Source of the DNA: Rubritalea squalenifaciens DSM 18772
Lineage (GTDB): Bacteria; Verrucomicrobiota; Verrucomicrobiia; Verrucomicrobiales; Akkermansiaceae
Length of the DNA: 64,000 nucleotides
Assembly: GCF_900141815.1 (NCBI RefSeq)
Contig: NZ_FQYR01000002.1
Span: forward strand, 62,001-126,000
Reading direction: 5' to 3'
Every line of letters begins with the position of its first letter. Position 1 is the stretch's first letter. Positions 17,459 through 24,937 of the stretch are shown piece after piece. Made by a program: the position numbers and the translations under genes. Below the pieces are notes generated by a model. That model searched no databases. It saw only the letters and a list, made by a program, of their open reading frames with translations, and was not told the origin of the DNA.

Positions 17459-20400
17459 TTAAAGACCGAAATCAATCTGGCCCGCCTCGTGAAGTTCGCC
17501 ATCTCCTGGCACCTCCACCACATAGACCTGTCTGGTCTCGTTCTCACGACCCCAATGGGTGTAGACTTGGACCAGGTAAGTGGCAGGCTGAGAACTCCCG
17601 AGCTCCAAGCGATAACTCCCTGGCATCGCCTTGCGCACCATGTAGTCCGCGAGTCCATTCTGTGCTGCACACCAGCCACCGGTCTCACTCACGCGATTAG
17701 GGGTAGCCTGCACTTCTGCAGGATCAGTCACACGCAAGTAGGCTCCCTGATCAACCTGGGATGAACATACCACGATACGAATATCTGAAGGGTAAACCAG
17801 GGAATCGAAAAATGCTACCGCCCCATAAAAATCCTCCTCATTAGGGAGAAACTTCAACCTAGTCATTTCCATGGCCTGTACATTTCTCCACAACCTCCAA
17901 TGCTCGAAGAACTTCACATGGCAGCTCAACCAATTCACCACCCACTGCTCGGCGCAGAGCTTACTCGTCCTCCCCATAGCCAGCCAGCGGTCGTAAAAAA
18001 CAAGCTCGTCCTCTGGATCCGCAACCTGAATGAGAGCAAGCAGCTCATCTGCTCCTTTGCCGTCTCCCATAGCAATCATGTGATAAGCCGCAGCGCGCAT
18101 GTCCTGCACGCTTATGCCCGACTTCAGCCCATAGATGCTTGAGAGCACACGGCGGGCCTTGTGACCATCCTTTTGCTCATAGAGTTTCTTGGCCACCTTC
18201 AGCTTAACGTCGCGGCTCGCCGTCCCCTTGAGATTCAGATAGGCCTGCCAGACATCGCCCGACTCTAACACATCGCTCACATTACCCGCTGGAGACTTCG
18301 CCTCGATCACAGGCTGAACCTTGCCTGACAACTCGACTCCATTGAGACGACGCACTGGCAACTTACCTCCCGCCTTCCCAGAATCGCCGCCACCAGCCCG
18401 CCAGTCGACACCCAGTGGCAAGGTCGACTGCTCGACTGCGGCGCGCTTGCTCGCCCTGGCTGTACTGTCTTTAGTCACTTCAAGACCTCCATCAGAAAAG
18501 GGATCGGCGGAAAAGCCATCACTGAGGAGAAGGTCTCCGTCCAGCATGGGAGGCATGACCACCACCATATCTCCGGGAAAGAGTTGCTGAGGCTTATAAT
18601 CCTTGCTCACAGTATTGTAGATGGCGCGGTCTGCATTCCGGTAAATCGCCACACGGTCACCGATCTCATCATCGTAAATTCCGCCCGCCTTCTCAATCGC
18701 CTGCTTCAGGGTAGCCCCCTTATCCAGCGTGATGGTTTTCCCATCATTCACGAGACCCCTAACAGAAACAGCAAACTCATGTTCCGGCACCTTGATCGGC
18801 GTCCCAGTGAGCTGAGCTCCTGACTCCTTCACCTCCTCCAGCCGCTGCATCCATTGCTTAAGGTCCTCCTTGCTCTTCACCTTGTCCTTGCCATGAACCA
18901 GCGCCTTCACCTCGTCCATCCACTTGAGGAAAACTTGATGATTGGTGTCAGCAAGCTGCTCCTTGGTAAAGACGGAGGCCTGGGCATGAGTCCATTGCTC
19001 GACCCTGATATAACGTGGGTAAAGCTGGTACTCCATCCATGGGTAGGATTTCTGGTACCAATTATAGCGCCTACCGTGATCAAGTTGAGCCCCATGCACG
19101 GTTCCTTGAAATCGCTCACTCCATCTTGATCTGGCATAGGAACCCACCTCTTGCTCATACTTCTCCAGTAAGTCAGGCTCCGGCGGCGGAATCTGATAGC
19201 GCAAGTGATCCTCGAAACGCTCCAGCACAATCATGGCAGTGCTATCACTCACCAGGTGATACTGCTGGCAATGCTTCAGGATCGCCTGCGTGGGACCCTG
19301 GGTAGTAAAATCCTCACGCTCCATTTCCGCCAGCTTACGCTGGGCCCAGAGCTTGCGCAGCACCTCGCCATTAGTCTGGGCGAATGCGGCATCACTTAGA
19401 GTCTCCACCAGCATAACCTCCTGCCCGTAGCCAAATTTCAGCACAATCCCATCCGTTCTATCAGTCTTACACTTGCCGATGATCCGGAGCTTTTCTCCCT
19501 CAGCCTGTACATAAGTGCTGTCGAAATAGCCTTTCACCTCAATCAGACGCGGGCGCAGCTTGATAATCTCCTCTGCCATCGCGGCGACCTTCTCCGCTCT
19601 CACATCCATCACTCTCCCTCCAGTCGCTTCTGCCAAACCAAGTAAAGGAAGGTCAGGATCTGCAAGTGCACTCGAATCCAGAATATGCACCACCCCTCGT
19701 GGACTCAGCTTCTGCAACGGAAGGTGCAGCGCACCTTCACCCACAAACAAAATACGGTCTGCATTTCGGTCTTTAAAATCGACGGCTCCCCAGTTCGCCA
19801 CCCCGGCGTAGTCGATCTGATTGATCTGCTGCTTCAGCTGACTCCAGTCCCCGCCACGCACCTCGTACTTCCCCTGGTAGTCGGCATGTAAATCGACCAC
19901 CGTCAGCTTCACATCCACATTCCCCAGTTTCTTGAACAAAGCATCCAGCACCTGCATTTCCTTCTTCAAGTCCCTTCGATAACCACTGACAGAGGCATCC
20001 CAGAAAAGGCTAACCGTATTCGGCTTGCTGGCCTCAGCCCGCAACACCCGGTCAGGAATGGCCGTCACCAGATCGATATAAACCTCCTCACCCACCTGAC
20101 CTCGAATCGATTTCTCAGGCGCCAGCTTACTGACAATCTCTAACTTTCCATCTAACACAACTCGCTTACTCTCGACAAATTTCACCCTCTCGTCCTCCTG
20201 CATCCGCCCCATTTTCGAGGGGAAGGAAACCTTTTCCACATCGCCACTGACCCGAATAGTGACATTCTCTACCATCTTCTTCAGCGCAAAGGGAAAGGCG
20301 TAAACCAACTTCCCATCCACCTCTTCCAGTTCATGCACGAAGCCGATGCGTACCGCCTTGGCGCGCTTCGGCAAGACCGGGAAAATCTTGGTCCGATAGA

Positions 20401-20779
20401 TATTCCCCTTCTCGCGTGTCACAATGCCGGGATCAATGTTTTGACGTTTGATACTCTCATAGGCGTTCACCGCCCGTTCCTTCTCCACCACGCTGGCCTC
20501 ACGCATCTTACCGTTCACCTCCAGCGCGTAGTTACTCACCGTAGCACCCTCCGGTAACGGCAGAGTAAACTCACCTTCTTGATTCCTCTTCGTATCATTG
20601 AAGAACGCCACCGTCATCACCGTCTCAGCATAGCGCCCCTGGATATCCACACTCAGTTCCAGACTCTGCAGCTCCAGATCATGCCTTCTCCCACTGTCCA
20701 CCACAGACATACTCGGCAACTGCGCCTGCACCATGGAGACTCCCAACAAAAACAACACGAATACACACTTCATTCTCAT
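17459..20779 (-). CDS. Large secreted VIT/VWA-like protein with SLBB and DUF2135-like domains
   Basis: The 1106-residue exported protein has a signal peptide (MKCVFVLFLLGVSMVQAQ). A VIT-type beta domain follows (GRYAETVMTVAFFNDT, FTLPLPEGATVSNYAL). The VWA-like domain has a degenerate but complete D-x-S-x-S metal site, DASVS. In the middle an SLBB-type ubiquitin-like fold reads ITLDKGATLKQAIEKAGG ... PQQLFPGDMVVVMPP. After a helical stretch, the C-terminal beta domain resembles DUF2135 (VSETGGWCAAQ, MPGSYRLELGSS). VIT/VWA proteins bind protein partners through the metal site; SLBB domains occur in polysaccharide export channels. I chose the ATG at 20779 because GAGGAG lies 7 nt upstream, inside the end of the preceding gene, indicating translational coupling. 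Confidence 0.75.
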   Translation of the reverse strand: MRMKCVFVLFLLGVSMVQAQLPSMSVVDSGRRHDLELQSLELSVDIQGRYAETVMTVAFFNDTKRNQEGEFTLPLPEGATVSNYALEVNGKMREASVVEKERAVNAYESIKRQNIDPGIVTREKGNIYRTKIFPVLPKRAKAVRIGFVHELEEVDGKLVYAFPFALKKMVENVTIRVSGDVEKVSFPSKMGRMQEDERVKFVESKRVVLDGKLEIVSKLAPEKSIRGQVGEEVYIDLVTAIPDRVLRAEASKPNTVSLFWDASVSGYRRDLKKEMQVLDALFKKLGNVDVKLTVVDLHADYQGKYEVRGGDWSQLKQQINQIDYAGVANWGAVDFKDRNADRILFVGEGALHLPLQKLSPRGVVHILDSSALADPDLPLLGLAEATGGRVMDVRAEKVAAMAEEIIKLRPRLIEVKGYFDSTYVQAEGEKLRIIGKCKTDRTDGIVLKFGYGQEVMLVETLSDAAFAQTNGEVLRKLWAQRKLAEMEREDFTTQGPTQAILKHCQQYHLVSDSTAMIVLERFEDHLRYQIPPPEPDLLEKYEQEVGSYARSRWSERFQGTVHGAQLDHGRRYNWYQKSYPWMEYQLYPRYIRVEQWTHAQASVFTKEQLADTNHQVFLKWMDEVKALVHGKDKVKSKEDLKQWMQRLEEVKESGAQLTGTPIKVPEHEFAVSVRGLVNDGKTITLDKGATLKQAIEKAGGIYDDEIGDRVAIYRNADRAIYNTVSKDYKPQQLFPGDMVVVMPPMLDGDLLLSDGFSADPFSDGGLEVTKDSTARASKRAAVEQSTLPLGVDWRAGGGDSGKAGGKLPVRRLNGVELSGKVQPVIEAKSPAGNVSDVLESGDVWQAYLNLKGTASRDVKLKVAKKLYEQKDGHKARRVLSSIYGLKSGISVQDMRAAAYHMIAMGDGKGADELLALIQVADPEDELVFYDRWLAMGRTSKLCAEQWVVNWLSCHVKFFEHWRLWRNVQAMEMTRLKFLPNEEDFYGAVAFFDSLVYPSDIRIVVCSSQVDQGAYLRVTDPAEVQATPNRVSETGGWCAAQNGLADYMVRKAMPGSYRLELGSSQPATYLVQVYTHWGRENETRQVYVVEVPGDGELHEAGQIDFGL

Positions 20780-20783
20780 AGGA

Positions 20784-21476
20784 TTACTCCTCATGTTTGA
20801 TAGCCATGATATCCGCACGCACGAACATCAGGATTTTTTGATTACGATCCAACTCACCCGCTGCGGTCCTTCCGGTGAAGGTAGTCAACAGGGCAAATTT
20901 TTGATTTTTCACCTTACACGACAGATTCGCACTCTTGGTCAGAAACAGCGGCATCTTCATATCCGCCTGTCCGAATTCATCCCTATACTTCAGCCACAAG
21001 CTGTAGCCGACAGGATCCACCAACTCGACAATCACTCGCAGGGATAGCGTAGAACCATCTTCTAATACGGTAGGCTCGACCTCTAAGGTCGTCCCCAGAT
21101 TACGGGTTTCAAAGGCAGTAGGCAGCTCCGTGCGAAGCTTTGGAACAAATGGCTCCTCAATGCCGTCAGGTTGACTGGGTAATTGCGGCGGCTCATACTC
21201 CGTAGGATAGATAAACTCCCGTATACTCTCCAAGCTAGCCTTCACCCCGCTATACGTGGTTACACAGTTCACGTCCAGCACACTGGCCTTGCCAGCCTTC
21301 ACCTGCTGCATGGCTACCGCGTAGTGACCATCCTCTTTATCCATTCTCGTGTAGGCCACATACTCTCTCTGCGGCATACTAATGAGCACGCTATGAACAC
21401 GGATGCTTTTGGGATCAGTGTGCGCGTGCGCCAGCAAGGCGGTAAGCAAGAAAAGTAGACTCAATCGTATCATCAT
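20784..21476 (-). CDS. Secretin-core-only exported protein, paralogue D
   Basis: The 230-residue product has a signal peptide (LSLLFLLTALLAHAH) followed by a truncated secretin homology region. Signature blocks are SGVKASLESIREFIYPTEYE, AFETRNLGTTLEVEPT and a late strand pair before ILMFVRADIM. In Verrucomicrobia secretins (PF00263) these blocks form the start and middle of the outer-membrane barrel domain; the N0/N1 ring-forming domains are missing here. It is most like paralogue B (22243): both share a TTFTG segment and VLDV before the core. It is the fourth gene of the array, and its stop region carries the ribosome-binding site of the VIT/SLBB gene. Confidence 0.7.
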   Translation of the reverse strand: MMIRLSLLFLLTALLAHAHTDPKSIRVHSVLISMPQREYVAYTRMDKEDGHYAVAMQQVKAGKASVLDVNCVTTYSGVKASLESIREFIYPTEYEPPQLPSQPDGIEEPFVPKLRTELPTAFETRNLGTTLEVEPTVLEDGSTLSLRVIVELVDPVGYSLWLKYRDEFGQADMKMPLFLTKSANLSCKVKNQKFALLTTFTGRTAAGELDRNQKILMFVRADIMAIKHEE

Positions 21477-21491
21477 CTCAAAGTCTTTTAG

Positions 21492-22241
21492 TTACTTCCC
21501 TACGGGCACGAGTTCTGTCTTCACAAGAATCATCACTTTGCGGCTAGGGTCCGGAAAGCCCTTCTCATCCCTCGGAGTCAAGGTACAGGCATGGTGATAC
21601 TGGCCTACTGGTACGATAAGACCCGTATTTACCCGCATGGTGTAGAAGACGGGCATCTGGACATCCACCTCGCTAAACTTATCCTTCCAGCTGGCCCATA
21701 CCACATTTTCCACATGCCAGACAATTTGTGGGCCGATGCGCAAATCAAGATAACGCTTGTTCTCAGCGAGCACAGGTTCCGCCTCTAGCGTGATACCGAG
21801 ATTGCGCGTCTCAAAGGACAAAGGCTCCGGCCCCAGCGCCTGTGGCTCATCCGTATCCTCTAGCATCTTTTTTGGATCCGTGAGATTAAGCATCCAAGCC
21901 GGATCATACTCCGTCGGGAAGATCATTTCCTTGATCGATTGTGTAATCAACCGCGCACCACTCAAGCCCACCAGCATCTGCGTCTCTAACATCGTGGCCT
22001 CACCTGCATCCAGCATCACCTGGAGCTTATCCCGCAGCTCATTATCATTGCTGCTGGTCTTGGCACCATAGGTCAACTCGGTCAATTTCTCCTGACTGAG
22101 CTCGATGTACTCGAACTGCAGGTGAATCGTTGGATCCCTCTGGATCTGCTCCGCATCCTGAGCACTAAGACTCATGGCACCCAGAGCCTCAAACAAAGCC
22201 ATATTCCACACAAACTTTCTCATGCCTAACATCACAAACAT
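21492..22241 (-). CDS. Secretin-core-only exported protein, paralogue C
   Basis: The 249-residue product has an N-terminal hydrophobic segment (WNMALFEALGAMSLSAQ). The conserved core is LQFEYIELSQEKLTELTYG, AGEATMLETQMLVGLSGARL, IFPTEYDPAW, SFETRNLGITLEAEP and the strand MRVNTGLIVPVGQYHHA. It closely resembles paralogue A (22980), sharing YIE-[LV]-[SP]-QE and GFPDP[ST]RKVM. Several start codons (22241, 22232, 22223) are possible. The last gives MRKFVWNMALF, a neat signal peptide, but none has a good ribosome-binding site. It begins 1 bp after the stop of paralogue B. Confidence 0.7.
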   Translation of the reverse strand: MFVMLGMRKFVWNMALFEALGAMSLSAQDAEQIQRDPTIHLQFEYIELSQEKLTELTYGAKTSSNDNELRDKLQVMLDAGEATMLETQMLVGLSGARLITQSIKEMIFPTEYDPAWMLNLTDPKKMLEDTDEPQALGPEPLSFETRNLGITLEAEPVLAENKRYLDLRIGPQIVWHVENVVWASWKDKFSEVDVQMPVFYTMRVNTGLIVPVGQYHHACTLTPRDEKGFPDPSRKVMILVKTELVPVGK

Positions 22242-22242
22242 T

Positions 22243-22962
22243 CTACATCGGGTCCGGCAACTTGATCACCTCAGGCATCACAAAGAGCAGGATCTTACGT
22301 GATGGATCGAGATCACCGTTCCCCTTTTTGCCCGTAAAGGTGGTCACCAAAGAAAATCGCCCATTGACCAAAGTACTCCCGGTATTCACCCGATGAGTGA
22401 GGAAGGTCGGGAATTTGCGATCAGCTTGCCCCCACTCATCCTTGAATTTCACCCATTCACTAAAACCTACTTGATCCACAAGCTCAGGAGCGATGCGTAA
22501 GTCGACAAGACCTGTTTCCCCATAAGTAGGCTCCATTTCCAGCGTCACCCCAAGATTTCGGGTTTCGAAGATATTATTAACCATCGGGCGGATCGGAACA
22601 ACCTTATGAACTTCTTCTAACTTCTTCTCATAGGGGCCTTCATCATCAGGCAAGGACCCTGGAGGTGCATAATCCGAGGGATAGATCATTTCCCGTATAC
22701 ACTCCAGTGTCACCCTTTCACCAGTGCGACAAGTTGCACAATGAACATCCAGTACAGTTGCCTTCCCGGCATCCACCCATTGGCGGATCGACTGATAGGT
22801 AATGCCTTGCGTCTGCTTGGCCTGGATCCCCACAAAGTTCTCTTGCTGCATCCCCACTGTCATCACATGCAGACGTATGAGCTTGGGGCGATCCTGCATG
22901 CCCAAGGCTATGCTGGGAAGCAAAGCCACAGAGAGAATTCGAGCTATGAATCGGGCGGTCAC
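22243..22962 (-). CDS. Secretin-core-only exported protein, paralogue B
   Basis: The 239-residue product has a signal peptide (ARILSVALLPSIALGMQ). The core includes VLDVHCATCRTGERVTLECI, REMIYPSDYAPP, FETRNLGVTLEMEPTYGE and HRVNTGSTLVNGRFSLVTTF, then ILLFVMPEVIKL. The LGVTLEMEP block is the closest in the array to the canonical VGVTLEVEP of secretins. Translation appears to start at a GTG (22962), as no suitable ATG precedes the signal peptide. It lies 17 bp after paralogue A and belongs to the two-member subtype with paralogue D. Confidence 0.7.
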   Translation of the reverse strand: MTARFIARILSVALLPSIALGMQDRPKLIRLHVMTVGMQQENFVGIQAKQTQGITYQSIRQWVDAGKATVLDVHCATCRTGERVTLECIREMIYPSDYAPPGSLPDDEGPYEKKLEEVHKVVPIRPMVNNIFETRNLGVTLEMEPTYGETGLVDLRIAPELVDQVGFSEWVKFKDEWGQADRKFPTFLTHRVNTGSTLVNGRFSLVTTFTGKKGNGDLDPSRKILLFVMPEVIKLPDPM

Positions 22963-22979
22963 CTTAGAGAGTCCCGGGT

Positions 22980-23729
22980 TTAGTTTCTGGAAGTCACCTT
23001 CAAGACATCCGCCTTGACGAACATCATCACTTTGCGAGTCGGGTCAGGAAACCCGTCTTTATCCTTGGGGCTGAGACAGCAGGCCAGATGATAGCGACCG
23101 GCAACCATGGTCAGACCTGTGTTTACCCGAAGGGTGTACATGATAGGCATCTTCACATCCGCATTGCCACGGTCATCTCGCCATTCGGCCCAGACTTCGT
23201 TCTTCACATGCCAGACAAGCTCCGGTGCAAACCACAGATCGATGATCTTGGCGGATTCACTGAGGGTGGGTTCCACCTCCAGCGTAGATCCCAGATTTCG
23301 GGTTTCAAAGGCTGTCGGGGTGGGGCCAGTCGCCATCTTGCGAACACCCTCACCAGTCTTCTCACCACTGGCGTCCACCTTGTTAGGAACTTCTGCAGGC
23401 TCATACTCGGTAGGATAAATGTACTCGCGGATCGACTCCGCCGAGGCTCTTTCACCACTACGACTCACCACCATCTGGCTCTCCATCATCGTCGCCTTGC
23501 CTTCCTTGAGCAGCTTTTGGAGCTCATCCCTCAGTTTGGAGTCATTGGCAGACTTCTTCTCACCGTACAGTAGCTCAAGCACCGTTTCCTGCGGCACCTC
23601 AATATACTCCACCTGTACCTGGATCACCTTTGGCATGTATCTCTCCGCCTCCTCACCGGTGGGATCAAATCCATCCTGAGCAGATACTGCAGAACCTAAC
23701 AGACACAAACTAGCAAAAAGATATTTCAT
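22980..23729 (-). CDS. Secretin-core-only exported protein, paralogue A (first of array)
   Basis: The 249-residue product has a signal peptide (residues 1-17, ending VSAQ). VQVEYIEVPQET (residues 37-48) matches the pre-core strand of secretins. MMESQMVVSRSGERAS and REYIYPTEYEPAEVP (81-115) correspond to the LLSAPKVTTRSGQRA ... YPTEY element. FETRNLGSTLEVEPT (141-155) matches the VGVTLEVEP strand, and RVNTGLTMVAGRYHLAC (201-217) the T-x-x-DG-x-T strand. It lacks the N-domains and the second half of a full secretin barrel. It is the promoter-proximal gene of a five-gene minus-strand operon that diverges from lipB with a 113 bp gap. Confidence 0.72.
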   Translation of the reverse strand: MKYLFASLCLLGSAVSAQDGFDPTGEEAERYMPKVIQVQVEYIEVPQETVLELLYGEKKSANDSKLRDELQKLLKEGKATMMESQMVVSRSGERASAESIREYIYPTEYEPAEVPNKVDASGEKTGEGVRKMATGPTPTAFETRNLGSTLEVEPTLSESAKIIDLWFAPELVWHVKNEVWAEWRDDRGNADVKMPIMYTLRVNTGLTMVAGRYHLACCLSPKDKDGFPDPTRKVMMFVKADVLKVTSRN

Positions 23730-23842
23730 ACCTACACTCTATGGGAAATCTTTCATCAGGTTACAATTCAGGCGCAACTTTTTTCCTTTTGGGTGGTTTC
23801 AGAGTACTTGCATCTCTCCCATAACCGCCTAAGACTCCCCGC

Positions 23843-24484
23843 ATGCAGCTGGAGGAACAATGGCTAGGATCGGATGTCTCTTATGATGAGGGGCTGGAGA
23901 TTCAGGAGAAAAAACTGGCAGAGGTGCTGGAGGGCACTTCCGCGAATACCTTCTTCCAGCTGGAGCACGCTCCCGTCTACACCATCGGCCGTACCCGGGA
24001 TAAGTCCTCGCTGCAGAACCCGGCCATGCTGCCTCACCCGGTGATCGAGATCAACCGCGGCGGCCAGGCCACCTACCACGGCCCGGGCCAACTCGTCGGC
24101 TACCCAATCGTGGACCTCCGCCCATTGGGCAAGGACCTGCATGAGTACATCCGCGCCGTCGAGCAGGCACTCATCCTCGCCTGCCAGGATTTCGGCGTCC
24201 CTGCCACGCGCCGTGAGGGACTTACTGGAGTCTGGGTGGGCACGCGAAAGCTCGCTTCCATCGGGGTAGGCGTACGCAAATGGATCTCCATGCATGGCTT
24301 TGCCCTGAACGTGACCAAGGAATCCCTGCGCGGCTTCCTTTCCATTACTCCCTGCGGCTTGCAGGGCGTCTCCATGACCTGCCTGGAGCATGAGGCCGGC
24401 AGAGAAATCAGCGTGCAGGAGTTCGCCAAGGCCGTCACTCCCCACATGCGCGATTGTTTAGCCGCTCTGCAGAGTGAGGAATAA
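23843..24484 (+). CDS. lipB: Octanoyl-[acyl-carrier-protein]:protein N-octanoyltransferase
   Basis: LipB moves octanoate from acyl-carrier protein to lipoyl domains, the first step of lipoate synthesis. The 213-residue protein shows VYTIGR, the family signature INRGGQATYHGPGQLVGYP (residues 70-88), catalytic Lys136 in TRKLASIGV and nucleophile Cys171 in ITPCGLQGVSMTC. Length is normal. No lipA lies in the window. A minus-strand hypothetical gene converges on it after 27 bp. Confidence 0.96.
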   Translation: MQLEEQWLGSDVSYDEGLEIQEKKLAEVLEGTSANTFFQLEHAPVYTIGRTRDKSSLQNPAMLPHPVIEINRGGQATYHGPGQLVGYPIVDLRPLGKDLHEYIRAVEQALILACQDFGVPATRREGLTGVWVGTRKLASIGVGVRKWISMHGFALNVTKESLRGFLSITPCGLQGVSMTCLEHEAGREISVQEFAKAVTPHMRDCLAALQSEE

Positions 24485-24511
24485 GAGGCTGGGTCTGGAG
24501 AACTCGGCGCC

Positions 24512-24808
24512 TTAACGGCAGAACTTGAGGTTTTCCTCACTCATCCGCTCAGCATCCGAGTATTCGCTGAGCACCAGGGCCGTGTCCATGTCACGGCCCT
24601 CATCTTTGCGCGTCAGCCGGAAGCCGCACTCCAGATGTTCATCAGCCACTCCCTGGTACTTCCAGCCGTCGGAGTCAATAAAGAGATATTCCCCCGTCTT
24701 CACATCTGACCAGTCCAGCCGATCTCTAAGCTCCTCCAAACGGTCGCAGGCATAGATCCAGCCCTTGCTGTCCAGGGCGAAGTAACGGGTATCGCTTATC
24801 TCCATCAT
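24512..24808 (-). CDS. Small acidic protein of unknown function
   Basis: The 98-residue soluble protein is acidic and aromatic-rich (RYFALDSKGWIYACDRL, YLFIDSDGWKYQG, LVLSEYSDAERM). The repeated D-[ST]-[KD]-GW-x-Y pattern suggests a two-repeat beta fold. The minus-strand reading has protein-like composition, whereas the plus strand gives only Ser/Arg-rich translation. A GTG lies 9 nt upstream (24817), but I prefer the ATG at 24808. No family was recognised. Confidence 0.6.
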   Translation of the reverse strand: MMEISDTRYFALDSKGWIYACDRLEELRDRLDWSDVKTGEYLFIDSDGWKYQGVADEHLECGFRLTRKDEGRDMDTALVLSEYSDAERMSEENLKFCR

Positions 24809-24937
24809 GATGCGCACCAGTCTACCAAGACCTCACAGGCATTCAACTTCTCAATGACACACAGAATGGCAATTTTTTTTGCACTTTGCTGAGAATGAAT
24901 GATAGATAGACGTGCAAAAAACTGTACACCTCTTTCA

